Shown here: positions 21,653 to 30,783 of the stretch, one piece after another
How positions within the stretch are numbered: the first letter of the stretch is position 1
Layout of the letters: the number at the start of each line of letters is the position of its first letter
Notes under the pieces: model-generated
The model's database searches: none
What the model was told of the DNA's origin: nothing
The model's input: only the letters and a program-made list of their open reading frames with translations
Assembly (NCBI GenBank): GCA_010032545.1
Contig: RGPT01000018.1
Coordinates: 1 to 33,000, forward strand
DNA length: 33,000 bases
Direction: 5' to 3'
Source of the DNA: Alphaproteobacteria bacterium
GTDB taxonomy: Bacteria; Pseudomonadota; Alphaproteobacteria; Reyranellales; Reyranellaceae
Program-made: the position numbers and the translations under genes

Positions 21653-24600
21653 AGTCGGGCTTGATCTGCTGCTTGCGCCATTTGAAGCGCAGCTCCGCCA
21701 GGCCGGTGCAGATCACGTAGAAAACCGGGGTGAAGATCAGGCCGAAGATCGTGACGCCCAGCATGCCGGCGAACACAGCGGTGCCCAGCGACTGGCGCAT
21801 CTCGGCGCCGGCGCCCTCGCTGATGACCAGCGGCACCACACCCAGGATGAAGGCGAGCGAAGTCATCAGGATGGGCCGCAGACGGGTCTTGGCCGCGGTG
21901 ACAGCGGCGTCGTAGCGGCTCATGCCCTGCTCGTGCGCCTGCTTGGCGAACTCCACGATCAGGATGGCGTTCTTGGCCGCAAGGCCCACCAGAACCACCA
22001 GGCCGATCTCGACCAGGATGTTGCGGTCGAGGCCACGAAGGTTGACGCCGATCATGGCCGCCAGAACGCACATGGGAACGATCAGGATGACCGCGAGCGG
22101 CAGCAGCCAGCTCTCGTAGAGCGCCGCCAGCAGCAAGAACACGAACACCACGGCCAGGCCGAAGGCCAGGATGGCGGTGTTGCCGGCGAGCTTCTCCTGG
22201 AGCGCGATCTCCGTCCATTGGAAGCCGAAGCCGGAGGGCAGGACGCGCTCGGCCAGTGTCTCCATGGCAGCGATGCCCTGACCCGACGAGAAGCCACGCT
22301 GCAGCCCGACCTGGACCTCCGCCGCCGGATAAAGATTGTAGCGCGCCACGCGGTAGGGGCCGGTCGTGTCCTGGAAGGTCGCGACCGAGCCGATCGGCAC
22401 CATCTCGCCGCTCACGCTGCGCGTCTTGAGGTTGGCGACGTCGCGCAACGTCAGGCGATAGGGGTTGTCGGCCTGGGCGGTCACGCGATAGGTGCGGCCG
22501 AGGATGTTGAAATCGTTGACGAAGGCCGACCCCATGTAGATCGAAAGGGTCTGGAAGACGAAGCTGATCGGCACGCCCAACTGCTCGGCCTTGGTGCGGT
22601 CGATGTCGGCATAGATCTGCGGCGTGCGCGTGCTGAACAACGTGAAGGCCTGGGTGAGGCCGGGGGTCTGTCCGGCAGCGCCGGCCAGTGCCCAGGTGGC
22701 GCCCTCGAGCGCGGGCAGGCCGCGCGCGGCGCGGTCCTGGACATAGCCCTTCAATCCGCCGCCCGTGCCGATGCCGGGGACCGAGGGCGGCTCAAGCACG
22801 AACACGAAGGCTTCGCGCAGGGCGAACATGCGCCCGCGCAGGTCGGCCAGGATCATGTCCTTGGTGATGCCCGGCCGCTCGGCGAACGGCTTCAGAGTGA
22901 CGAAGATCACGCCGGTGTTGGGGGCATTGGTGAAGGTGGCGCCGTCGAAGCCGACGAAGGCCACCGCGTCCTTGACGCCGGGGCGCGAGACGATGATGTC
23001 GGTCGCCTGCCGCACCAGCGCGTCGGCCCGCTCGAGCGTGGCGCCGGCCGGCAACTGCATGGCCGCGATCAGATAGGAGCGGTCGAGCTGCGGCACCAGG
23101 CCGGCGTAGATCACCAGCATGATGAAGCCCTTGCGAATCAGGACGGCGGTCGAGCGGCCGTAGAAGTCCGCCAGCCATTCGAAACCGCGATTGAAATGAC
23201 CGAAGAACCAGTGCATCGGCCAGGCGAGCCGGTCGAGCAGGCCGGGCTTGGCTTTCTCGATATGCGACAGGGCATGGCTTTTCAGCAGCAGCGCGGCCAT
23301 CGCGGGCGACAGCGTCAACGATACGAAGGCCGAGATCGCAGTCGAGGCCGCGATGGTGATGGCGAACTGTTTGTAGAAGGTGCCCTGCAGGCCGGTGATG
23401 AAGGCGGTCGGCAGGAACACCGCGATCAGGACCAGCGAGATGGCGATCAGCGCGCCGCCGACCTCGTCCATGGTCTTGTGCGCCGCCTCCTTGGGAGACA
23501 TGCCCTGGGCAAGGTAGCGCTCGACGTTCTCGACCACGACGATGGCGTCGTCGACCACGATGCCGATCGCCAGCACCAGACCGAACAGCGACAGGGTGTT
23601 GAACGAAATGCCGGCGGCCGACATGACGGCGAAGGCGCCGATCAGCGACACCGGGATGGCAAGGATGGGAATGATCGCGGCCCGCCAGGTCTGCAGGAAC
23701 AGGATCACCACGAACACGACCAGGATCAGCGCCTCGAACAGCGTCTTGATCACCGCATCGACCGAGGCCTGGATGAACTCGGTCGGGTTGTAGACGACGG
23801 AATAGTCGATGCCGCTCGGGAAGACCTTCTTGAGACGCTCCATCTCCGCCTTGACGCCCTCGGCGGTCGAAAGCGCGTTGGAGCCCGGGCGCTGGAAGAT
23901 GGCAAGCGCCGTGGCGTTCTTGTTGTTGAGATAGGCGTTCAGCGTGTAGTCCTGCGCGCCCAGCTCGACCCGGGCGACATCGCGCAGCCGGGTCACCGAG
24001 CCGTCGGGCTCGGCGCGGATCACGATGTTCTCGAACTGATCGGGTGAACTCAGCCGGCCCAGGGTCTGCACCGACAGCGTGAAGGCACCGGGCGAGACCG
24101 CGGGCGCCTGGTTGATGGCGCCGGCGGCGACCTGGAGGTTGGCGGCGCGGAGCGCCAGGACGACCTCGGTGGCCGTCAGGTTGCGCGAGGCGACGCGCGC
24201 CGGGTCGAGCCAGACGCGCATCGAATAGTCGCGCGCGCCGAAGACGATCACGTTGCCGACGCCATCGACCCGGGCGAGCACGTCCTTCACGTAAAGTGTG
24301 GCGTAGTTCGAGATGTACTGCTGGTCGCGCGTGCCGTCGGGCGAAGTCATGTGCACGACCATCATCAGGTCGGGCGAGGCCTTGCGCACCACGATGCCGA
24401 GCCGCTGCACGTCCTCGGGCAGGCGTGGCTGGGCGACCGCGACGCGGTTCTGCACCAGCACCTGGGCCTGGTCGATGTTGACGCCCGGCTTGAACACGAC
24501 GTTGATCGACAGACGTCCGTCGCCGGTCGACTGCGAGTTGATGTAGAGCATGTCGTCGACGCCGTTGATCTCCTGTTCGAGCGGCGTGGCGACTGTTTCG

Positions 24601-24782
24601 GCGATGACCTCGGCCGAGGCGCCGGGATACGTCGCGGTCACGTTGACCGTGGGCGGCGCGATCTCGGGATATTCCGCCACCGGCAGCGAGCGCTGGGCAA
24701 TGAGGCCCACGATCACGATGATGACCGACAGGACCGAGGCGAAGATCGGCCGGTCGATGAAGAAATGCGAGAAGCGGATCAT
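21633..24782 (-). CDS. RND (HAE1-type) multidrug efflux permease with a damaged transmembrane segment
   Basis: 1049-residue inner-membrane proton-driven pump of the AcrB/MexB class. Seen are the N-terminus MIRFSHFFIDRPIFASVLSV (1-20), the TM4 proton-relay motif GIVVDDAIVVVENVER, the TM5 region, two large periplasmic loops, and the TM10-11 region GLAAKNAILIVEFAKQ. Around residue 562 (base about 23097) the usual end of the seventh transmembrane helix and its conserved TGFIP motif are absent: VIYAGL joins PQLDRSYL with one extra Val. About 19 residues are missing in frame, leaving a hydrophobic stretch too short for a membrane crossing. The adaptor gene precedes by three bases. No outer-membrane channel gene is nearby. 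Confidence 0.94.
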   Translation of the reverse strand: MIRFSHFFIDRPIFASVLSVIIVIVGLIAQRSLPVAEYPEIAPPTVNVTATYPGASAEVIAETVATPLEQEINGVDDMLYINSQSTGDGRLSINVVFKPGVNIDQAQVLVQNRVAVAQPRLPEDVQRLGIVVRKASPDLMMVVHMTSPDGTRDQQYISNYATLYVKDVLARVDGVGNVIVFGARDYSMRVWLDPARVASRNLTATEVVLALRAANLQVAAGAINQAPAVSPGAFTLSVQTLGRLSSPDQFENIVIRAEPDGSVTRLRDVARVELGAQDYTLNAYLNNKNATALAIFQRPGSNALSTAEGVKAEMERLKKVFPSGIDYSVVYNPTEFIQASVDAVIKTLFEALILVVFVVILFLQTWRAAIIPILAIPVSLIGAFAVMSAAGISFNTLSLFGLVLAIGIVVDDAIVVVENVERYLAQGMSPKEAAHKTMDEVGGALIAISLVLIAVFLPTAFITGLQGTFYKQFAITIAASTAISAFVSLTLSPAMAALLLKSHALSHIEKAKPGLLDRLAWPMHWFFGHFNRGFEWLADFYGRSTAVLIRKGFIMLVIYAGLVPQLDRSYLIAAMQLPAGATLERADALVRQATDIIVSRPGVKDAVAFVGFDGATFTNAPNTGVIFVTLKPFAERPGITKDMILADLRGRMFALREAFVFVLEPPSVPGIGTGGGLKGYVQDRAARGLPALEGATWALAGAAGQTPGLTQAFTLFSTRTPQIYADIDRTKAEQLGVPISFVFQTLSIYMGSAFVNDFNILGRTYRVTAQADNPYRLTLRDVANLKTRSVSGEMVPIGSVATFQDTTGPYRVARYNLYPAAEVQVGLQRGFSSGQGIAAMETLAERVLPSGFGFQWTEIALQEKLAGNTAILAFGLAVVFVFLLLAALYESWLLPLAVILIVPMCVLAAMIGVNLRGLDRNILVEIGLVVLVGLAAKNAILIVEFAKQAHEQGMSRYDAAVTAAKTRLRPILMTSLAFILGVVPLVISEGAGAEMRQSLGTAVFAGMLGVTIFGLIFTPVFYVICTGLAELRFKWRKQQIKPDFRPDSA

Positions 24783-24785
24783 GGC

Positions 24786-25952
24786 CTATTGCGCCTTTGC
24801 CGCGATCGCGCCCTTCTGCGGCACGACCTTGGATCCCGGCCTCACCATCGGGTTGGCGAGTCCGTCGAGCACCACCTTGTCGGTCGCGGCGAGGCCGCTG
24901 CGCACCACGCGCAGGCCGTCGACCAGCGGCCCGAGCACGACCGGCTTGGCCTGCACGACGTTGTCGGGCCCTACCGTGAACACGATCTTGCGGGCCTGGT
25001 CGGAGATGACCGCGGAATCGGGGATCAGCAAGGCATCGTACTCGCCGCCGAACAGCTGCAGCCGGCCGAAGATGCCGGGCGCCAGAAGCTGGTCGTCGTT
25101 CTCGAGGATGGCGCGGGCGCGGATCGTGCCGGACCGGGCTCCGAGCTGGTTGTCGACGAAGTCGATCTTGCCGGTTCGGGTCCAGTCGGCTTCGTCGGCG
25201 AGGCGAATGCGTACCGGAATTACGGTATCGCCGCGCTCGGACGGGCGCGAGCCCGACAGGAACAGGCGCTGGTAGCGGATGTAGTCTGATTCGGAGATGT
25301 CGAACACGAAACGGATCGGGTCGATGGTGACGATGGTGGCGAGCAGCGTGGCGCCGCTCTGGCCACCGGCGATCAGGTTTCCGGCATCGACCTTGCGGTC
25401 GGAGATGCGCCCGGCAAGCGGCGCCCGGACCTCGGTCCAGTCGAGATTGAGTTTGGCGTTGCGCAGCGCCGCCTCTGCCGACTTGAGCTGGGCGCGGGCG
25501 ACGGCAAGGCCCGATTTGCGCGAGTCGTTCTCCGCCTCGGTGATGGTGCGCGAGGCGATCAGCGACGCACCGCGGGTGACCTGCAATTCCGCCAGCTCGA
25601 CCTGGGCCTTGTTGCGGGCGACTTCGGCTTCGGCGACTTCGACGGCGATCTCGTAGGGCCGCTTGTCGATGGTGAACAGCAGGTCGCCGACATTGACGAG
25701 CTGGCCGTCACGGAAGTGCAACTTTTCGATGAAGCCGGAAACCCGCGCCCGGACCTCGACCGCGGCGACCGGCTCGAAGCGGCCCGAGTATTCGTCCCAC
25801 TGGGTGACACGCTTGGCGATCGGTTCGGCGACACCGACCGGCATGGCGGGCGGCCCGCCCTGCGCCATCGCCGGCGACACGGCGAAGGCAAGGGCGGCGA
25901 CGACAAAGGTGAGTTGACGAAATATGGACAAAGGAAATCCCCCGCGACTCAT
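24786..25952 (-). CDS. RND efflux periplasmic adaptor (membrane fusion protein)
   Basis: 388 residues linking an RND pump to an outer-membrane channel. A signal sequence FRQLTFVVAALAFAVSPAMA is followed by the barrel/lipoyl start RVTQWDEYSGRFEPVAAVEVRARVSG (residues about 48-73), a coiled-coil hairpin (about 95-165), the second lipoyl half RAPLAGRISDRKVDAGNLI, and the beta-barrel. The ATG at 25952 has no ribosome site, while a TTG at 25931 follows GGGGGA by five bases and would start MSIFRQLTF, which is a better signal peptide; the latter may be correct. The gene lies three bases upstream of the permease gene. A 19-bp palindrome lies between it and the divergent kinase gene. Confidence 0.93.
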   Translation of the reverse strand: MSRGGFPLSIFRQLTFVVAALAFAVSPAMAQGGPPAMPVGVAEPIAKRVTQWDEYSGRFEPVAAVEVRARVSGFIEKLHFRDGQLVNVGDLLFTIDKRPYEIAVEVAEAEVARNKAQVELAELQVTRGASLIASRTITEAENDSRKSGLAVARAQLKSAEAALRNAKLNLDWTEVRAPLAGRISDRKVDAGNLIAGGQSGATLLATIVTIDPIRFVFDISESDYIRYQRLFLSGSRPSERGDTVIPVRIRLADEADWTRTGKIDFVDNQLGARSGTIRARAILENDDQLLAPGIFGRLQLFGGEYDALLIPDSAVISDQARKIVFTVGPDNVVQAKPVVLGPLVDGLRVVRSGLAATDKVVLDGLANPMVRPGSKVVPQKGAIAAKAQ

Positions 25953-26059
25953 TCTGTGTCGCTGTGGCAGATGTGGTTCCGCCTGAGGGCAGAGTCAATT
26001 CCTGTCGAGGTAAGCGTCCGCTTTCCTGGCATGCAAGCCGGCCACGCGGTGCAAGTTTC

Positions 26060-26078
26060 CTGCACAATCATTGTGCAG
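26060..26078. promoter_or_regulatory. Perfect 19-bp palindrome upstream of the efflux operon (probable repressor operator)
   Basis: CTGCACAAT-C-ATTGTGCAG, two exact nine-base arms around one base, within the 167-base divergent region between the adaptor and the diacylglycerol-kinase-like gene. Such symmetry is typical for TetR- or MarR-type repressors of RND pumps. The regulator gene is not beside it. Whether it controls one or both genes is unknown. Confidence 0.6.
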
Positions 26079-26119
26079 CGTGTATGGCTGTCGCGACACG
26101 ATGCTAGCAGAATGCCAGC

Positions 26120-27061
26120 ATGGTCGAACGATCCAGTCTCGCCGTGATCGTCAACCGTGCCGCCAACAAAGGAGGTGCGGCGCGGCGGTGGCCGGAAATT
26201 GCCATGCAACTGAAGGCACATCTCGGATCCTTCAGGCCGTTGTTCACCGAAGCGCCGGGTCATGCCACCGCACTTGCGCGACAAGCGCTGGCACAGGGTG
26301 CCCGTCGTTTCGTGGCCGTGGGCGGTGACGGTACCGTGAACGAGACACTGAACGGTCTGCTCGAACCGTCGGGCCGTCTCAGCGCGCCCGATGTGGTCCT
26401 CTGTCCGGTGCCCGCCGGCACCGCCAACGAACTCTGCCGCGCGCTGGGTCACCTCGAGCATCCGATGGGGGCCTACAAGGCGGCGGCCGGTACCGTGACA
26501 CGGTCGGTCGATCTGTTGCGCGTGCGCTGCGTCGATCTCGCCGGTCAGCCGGTCGACCGCTTCGGCTACCTCATCGTGTCGCTGGGCGCAGCGGCCACCA
26601 TCAGTCATCGGACGTCACGCTCGCGCTGGCTGAAGAAGCTGGGCGAGATCGCCTACCTGCTGATGACCCCGGTGGTGACCCTGGGCTACAGCTCCCGCGA
26701 CATTGCTATCACCATCGATGGCGACGTCCCTCGGACACGACGTCTGTTCACCGCCATGGTGGCCAACACCGAGAACGGTGGCGGTGGCTTGAAACTGATG
26801 CCGGGCGCGAAATTCGACGATGGCATTCTCGATCTGATCGAGATGGGCGACGTCTCGCGGCTGGGCGTGCTGCTGGGGATCATGCCGAAGCTCTACAGCG
26901 GCGCCCACATCCACCATCCCAAGGTGCGGGTGAGCCAGGGTGCTTCGTTCCGTTTCGAGTCCGCGGTCGAGACCCTGGTCGATCTCGACGGCGAGACGGT
27001 CGGCCGCCTGCCGCTGGAAGTCTCGGTGCTGCCGCGCGCCTTTTCGGTCGGGGCCGCCTAA
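26120..27061 (+). CDS. Diacylglycerol/sphingosine kinase-like (DAGK_cat) lipid kinase
   Basis: 313 residues of the DAGK catalytic family (YegS/BmrU/LCB5-like). The nucleotide-binding motif [17 protein letters not shown] is at 66-82, with [15 protein letters not shown] next, the family's second signature. [30 protein letters not shown] matches the C-terminal beta-sandwich. The enzyme should phosphorylate a lipid diol at the membrane surface; whether the substrate is diacylglycerol, a sphingoid base or another lipid is unknown. It begins with the ATG at 26120, divergent from the adaptor gene; its TAA overlaps the purH stop by four bases in convergent orientation. Shared control with the pump through the palindrome upstream is possible. 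Confidence 0.9.
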   Translation: MVERSSLAVIVNRAANKGGAARRWPEIAMQLKAHLGSFRPLFTEAPGHATALARQALAQGARRFVAVGGDGTVNETLNGLLEPSGRLSAPDVVLCPVPAGTANELCRALGHLEHPMGAYKAAAGTVTRSVDLLRVRCVDLAGQPVDRFGYLIVSLGAAATISHRTSRSRWLKKLGEIAYLLMTPVVTLGYSSRDIAITIDGDVPRTRRLFTAMVANTENGGGGLKLMPGAKFDDGILDLIEMGDVSRLGVLLGIMPKLYSGAHIHHPKVRVSQGASFRFESAVETLVDLDGETVGRLPLEVSVLPRAFSVGAA

Positions 27062-28671
27062 TGGCGGAAGTGCCTCATGCCGGTGAAGACCATGGCGAGG
27101 CCGGCGTTGTCGGCCGCCTCGATCACTTCCTTGTCGCGCATCGAGCCGCCGGGCTGGATGATCGCCGTGGCGCCCGCCTCGGCGGCGGCCAGCAGGCCGT
27201 CGGCGAAGGGGAAGAAGGCATCGGACGCGACCACGCTGCCGACGGCCGGACTCACCTTGAGCCCCGCCGTTTCGCCCGCCTCGGCGGCGCGGATGGCGGC
27301 TATTCGTGAGCTGTCGCGGCGATTCATCTGGCCCGCGCCCACGCCCACCGTGGCGCCGTCCTTGGCATAGACAATGGCATTCGACTTCACGTGCTTGCAG
27401 ACGGTGAAGGCGAACATAAGGTCGTCGAGTTCCCGGGCGGTCGGCGCCCGCCGGGTCACGACCTTGAGGTCGGCCTTCTTCAGATGGCCGTTGTCGCGGC
27501 TCTGGAACAGATAGCCGCCGGCCACGCTCTTGATCGTCATGCCGGGAGACATCGGGTCGGGAAGCGTGCCGGCCAGCAGCACGCGCACGTTCTTCCGGGT
27601 GGCGAGGATGGCCAGCGCCTCAGGCGTCGCATCGGGCGCGATCACGACTTCGAGGAAGAGCTTCACCAGGTCGGCGGCCGTCCTGGCTTCGAGCGTGCGG
27701 TTGACCGCGACGATGCCGCCGAAGATCGACACCGGATCGCAGGCATAGGCTTTCAGGTAGGCGGCGTACTGGTCCTTGTCGACCGCGACGCCGCAGGGGT
27801 TGGCGTGCTTCACGACGACGATGGCCGATTCGGAGAATTCGGCGACGCATTCGTAGGCCGCTTCGGTGTCGCCGATGTTGTTGTAGGAGAGCTCCTTGCC
27901 CTGGACCATGCGCGCGGTGGCGACGCCCGGCCGCTTGCTGCCGTCCGAGTAAAAGGCTGCCTGTTGGTGCGGGTTCTCGCCATAGCGCAAGGTCTGCACG
28001 CGCTCGGCCGAGATCGTCAGCCGCTCGGGGAAGGTGTCGTTCTCCTGCTTGGCGAACCAGGTCGCGATCGCCGAATCGTAGGACGCCGTGCGGGCATAGG
28101 CCTTGGCGGCGAGCTTGCGGCGCAGCGCCAACGTGGTGGCGCCCTTGTTGGCCTCGAGCTCGTCGAGCACCGCAGCGTAGTCCTTCGGATCGACGATGAT
28201 GGTGACGAAGTCGTGGTTCTTGGCCGAGGCGCGGATCAGCGCCGGGCCGCCGATGTCGATGTTCTCGACGCAGGTCGGGAAATCGGCGCCGCGCGCCACG
28301 GTGGCCTCGAACGGATAGAGATTCACCACCACGAGATCGATGCCGGCGATCTTGTGATCGGCCATTGCCTTGGCGTGTCCGTCATCGGTGCGGCGCGCCA
28401 GGATGCCGCCGTGGATCGCGGGCTGCAGGGTCTTTACGCGCCCGTCCATGATCTCTGGGAACCCCGTGTGGTCGCTCACCTCGACGACCTTCAGGCCGGC
28501 GTCCCGCAGCGCCTTGGCTGAGCCGCCGGTCGAGAGGATTTCCACCCCGTGGGCGGCCAGCGCCTTGCCCAGCTCCACCAGGCCCTCCTTATCGGAGACG
28601 GAGATCAGGGCGCGCTGGATGCGGGCAAGATCGGGGGTGGGCGAAGGAACATAGGAGGAGCTGGCGGACAT
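27058..28671 (-). CDS. purH: PurH bifunctional AICAR transformylase / IMP cyclohydrolase
   Basis: Carries out the last two steps of purine synthesis, formylating AICAR and closing the ring to IMP. 537 residues from the ATG at 28671, which has AAGGA upstream; the frame is open to 28896 but those residues do not resemble the family. The cyclohydrolase domain (about 15-200) shows [27 protein letters not shown] and [18 protein letters not shown]. The transformylase domain has [23 protein letters not shown] (catalytic Lys-His), [15 protein letters not shown] and [20 protein letters not shown]. No gaps. It is the last gene of a minus-strand run that starts with sdhAF4, with a 46-base gap from the dehydratase gene. 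It converges on the lipid-kinase gene. Confidence 0.97.
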   Translation of the reverse strand: MSASSSYVPSPTPDLARIQRALISVSDKEGLVELGKALAAHGVEILSTGGSAKALRDAGLKVVEVSDHTGFPEIMDGRVKTLQPAIHGGILARRTDDGHAKAMADHKIAGIDLVVVNLYPFEATVARGADFPTCVENIDIGGPALIRASAKNHDFVTIIVDPKDYAAVLDELEANKGATTLALRRKLAAKAYARTASYDSAIATWFAKQENDTFPERLTISAERVQTLRYGENPHQQAAFYSDGSKRPGVATARMVQGKELSYNNIGDTEAAYECVAEFSESAIVVVKHANPCGVAVDKDQYAAYLKAYACDPVSIFGGIVAVNRTLEARTAADLVKLFLEVVIAPDATPEALAILATRKNVRVLLAGTLPDPMSPGMTIKSVAGGYLFQSRDNGHLKKADLKVVTRRAPTARELDDLMFAFTVCKHVKSNAIVYAKDGATVGVGAGQMNRRDSSRIAAIRAAEAGETAGLKVSPAVGSVVASDAFFPFADGLLAAAEAGATAIIQPGGSMRDKEVIEAADNAGLAMVFTGMRHFRH

Positions 28672-28717
28672 GGGCGTCCTTTTAGCCCGCAGCGCGGTGG
28701 GTTGTAAGGCGGCGCTT

Positions 28718-29941
28718 TTAAGCGTCGGCGCCCTCCAGCACCCGGACCTTGAAACCGTCGGCCTGCAGCGCAGCGAGTAGCTCGCCGAGATGGGCGCGGT
28801 CGCGGGTCTCGACGGTGACGTCGAGTTCGGTCGCCTTGGCAACCACGCCGAACAGCCGCTGGTGCAGCACTTCCACGATATTGCCGCCGGCGCCACCGAT
28901 CAGGCCGGCGACCCGGGCGAGCTGGCCGGGGGCATCGCCGATCATGAGCCGCAGCCGCACGATGCGGCCGTCGCGCACCAGCCCGCGCAGCAGGACCGAG
29001 GCCAGCAGGCGGGTGTCGATATTGCCGCCGCAGAGCACGAGGCCGACCTTGCGGCCGGTGAAATGCTGCGGATGGGCCAGGAGGGCGGCGAGACCGGCCG
29101 CGCCCGCGCCCTCGGCCACCGTCTTCTCGACTTCGAGGAAGAGCGCGATGGCGCGTTCGATCGCCACCTCGTCGACGGCGAGCACGTGGTCGACCAGCGC
29201 GCGCGCGATGGCAAGCGGCGTCGGGCCGATGTCGCGCACGGCGATGCCTTCGGCGATGGTGTCGCCGCCTACCGTCACCAGCTCGCCGGCCAGAAGCTGG
29301 CGCATCGCCGAATAGCCGGCCGATTCGACGCCGATCACTTTCAGGTCGGGTTTCAGGCCGCGCGCCGCCACGGCACAGCCCGCGATCATGCCGCCGCCGC
29401 CCACCGGGATCACCAGCGTGTCGAGCTCGGGAACGTCCTCAAGCATTTCCAGTGCGATCGTGCCCTGGCCCGCGATCACGCGGGCATCGTCGTAGGGATG
29501 GACGAACACGAGCTTTTCGTCGGCGGCGATCCGGTACGCCTCGGTCGCGGCCTCGGCCAGCGTGTCGCCCACCAGCACGAAGCGCGCGCCGTGGTTGCGC
29601 GTGTGCTTCACCTTGGTGTTGGGCGTGAAGGAGGGCATGACGATGGTGGTGGGAATGCCGAGGCGTCCGGCGTGGTAGGCGACGCCCTGGGCATGGTTGC
29701 CGGCCGACATGGCAATGACGCCCCGCCTGCGCTCGTCGTCGGTCAACTGCAGCAGGGTGTTGAGCGCGCCGCGTTCCTTGAACGAGGCGGTGAACTGCAG
29801 GTTCTCGAACTTGATCCAGACATCGGCACTGGCGATGCGCGACAGGGTCTCGCTGCGCAGGCAGGGTGTGCGGACCACGGCGCCCGCGATGCGCGCCGCG
29901 GCAGCCCGTATGTCGGCGAGGGTGACGGGGAGCTCAGCCAT
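28718..29941 (-). CDS. Threonine dehydratase (biosynthetic/catabolic type with C-terminal ACT domain)
   Basis: PLP enzyme deaminating threonine (or serine) to 2-oxobutyrate (or pyruvate), entry to isoleucine synthesis. 407 residues. PLP lysine is K55 in [24 protein letters not shown] and [14 protein letters not shown] hold the substrate and phosphate; [17 protein letters not shown] is the C-terminal catalytic end. A single ACT domain (about 330-405, [21 protein letters not shown] at its start) suggests allosteric control. This is the shorter ilvA/tdcB-like form, common in alphaproteobacteria, and the exact symbol cannot be fixed. The ATG at 29941 overlaps the upstream hydratase stop by eight bases, so translation is probably coupled. 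Serine racemase/dehydratase activity is an alternative. Confidence 0.92.
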   Translation of the reverse strand: MAELPVTLADIRAAAARIAGAVVRTPCLRSETLSRIASADVWIKFENLQFTASFKERGALNTLLQLTDDERRRGVIAMSAGNHAQGVAYHAGRLGIPTTIVMPSFTPNTKVKHTRNHGARFVLVGDTLAEAATEAYRIAADEKLVFVHPYDDARVIAGQGTIALEMLEDVPELDTLVIPVGGGGMIAGCAVAARGLKPDLKVIGVESAGYSAMRQLLAGELVTVGGDTIAEGIAVRDIGPTPLAIARALVDHVLAVDEVAIERAIALFLEVEKTVAEGAGAAGLAALLAHPQHFTGRKVGLVLCGGNIDTRLLASVLLRGLVRDGRIVRLRLMIGDAPGQLARVAGLIGGAGGNIVEVLHQRLFGVVAKATELDVTVETRDRAHLGELLAALQADGFKVRVLEGADA

Positions 29942-30770
29942 CGCTCTTGCGTTCGCGATAATCGGCGAAAGTCGAATCGCGCTCGCTCAAGAGGTCGGAC
30001 ACGCTCTTCCCGTCGCGCCGGAAGCGGCTCATGTATTCCTTGCTCGGCGCCGTTTGGAAGGCCAGCGCCTGGATCTCGGTGCCGGCCCGGATGGCCGCGC
30101 GCATGCCCGATATCTCCATGGCGCGATGGACCGACCGCTTGTTGATCTGGGCCAGTTCGGTCGGCAGCTTGGCCACGCGTTCGGCGATCGCCAGCACCTC
30201 GCGTTCGAGGGCGGCCAGCGGATAGGCGCGCGTCGCCCAGCCCTTGGCCGCGGCCTCGGCGCCCGTAAGCGCATCGCCGGTGAGCATGGACTCCATCGCC
30301 TGCCGCATGCCCATCAGCCAGGGATGGAACTGCATGTCCGGTGGACTCATCAGCCGCACCGGCGGATAGCCGATCTGCGCGTCCTCGGCGACGTAGACGA
30401 GGTCGCAGGCGGTCGCGAGCTCGGTGCCGCCGGCCAGGCAATAACCGTGGACCTGGGCGATCACCGGCTTGGCAAGATCCCACACATGGAACCAGCCTTC
30501 GACGACATGGCGCGACCACTGCCCGAGTCCCGCCGCCGAGTGATAGGGCTGGCCAACACGATTATCGGCGGAAAGATCGTAGCCCGAGCAGAAGGCCGGC
30601 CCGGCGCCACGGATGATGGTGAGCTTCACCTCCGGGTCATTGTCGTGCGCTTCTAGCGCCTTGAACACGGCGCCGCGCAGTTCGTTGTTCAGCGCATTGC
30701 GCTTTTCGGGCCTGTTCAGCGTGAGACGGCGCACGCCGGGCAGCGGCGTGTCGATCAGCAGCACGGTCAT
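29934..30770 (-). CDS. Enoyl-CoA hydratase/isomerase family protein
   Basis: 278-residue crotonase-fold protein from the ATG at 30770, preceded by GGAGG six bases away; the frame opens further up to 30794, but the strong ribosome site favours this start. GVRRLTLNRPEKRNALNNEL begins the fold; AFCSGYDLS and GYCLAGGTELATACD form the oxyanion hole. The position of the catalytic acid reads PPVRLMSPPDM instead of the usual E-x-x-x-G, so hydratase chemistry is doubtful; isomerase, hydrolase or other CoA chemistry may apply. The C-terminal part has a conserved-looking KEYMSRFRRDGKSVSDLL extension. It overlaps the threonine dehydratase gene by eight bases and follows the FAD oxidoreductase by 13. Confidence 0.88.
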   Translation of the reverse strand: MTVLLIDTPLPGVRRLTLNRPEKRNALNNELRGAVFKALEAHDNDPEVKLTIIRGAGPAFCSGYDLSADNRVGQPYHSAAGLGQWSRHVVEGWFHVWDLAKPVIAQVHGYCLAGGTELATACDLVYVAEDAQIGYPPVRLMSPPDMQFHPWLMGMRQAMESMLTGDALTGAEAAAKGWATRAYPLAALEREVLAIAERVAKLPTELAQINKRSVHRAMEISGMRAAIRAGTEIQALAFQTAPSKEYMSRFRRDGKSVSDLLSERDSTFADYRERKSDG

Positions 30771-30783
30771 GGGGGGCCTCCGG

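Noticed and set aside
21387-24047. 886-codon plus-strand open frame opposite the RND pump
   Set aside because: Composition (Asp/His/Arg/Gln-rich, repetitive) is that of an antisense shadow; the minus-strand RND protein is clearly the gene.
27384-27393. Possible third parS (TTCACGTG)
   Set aside because: Only the core half matches; the outer TGT/ACA bases are absent.
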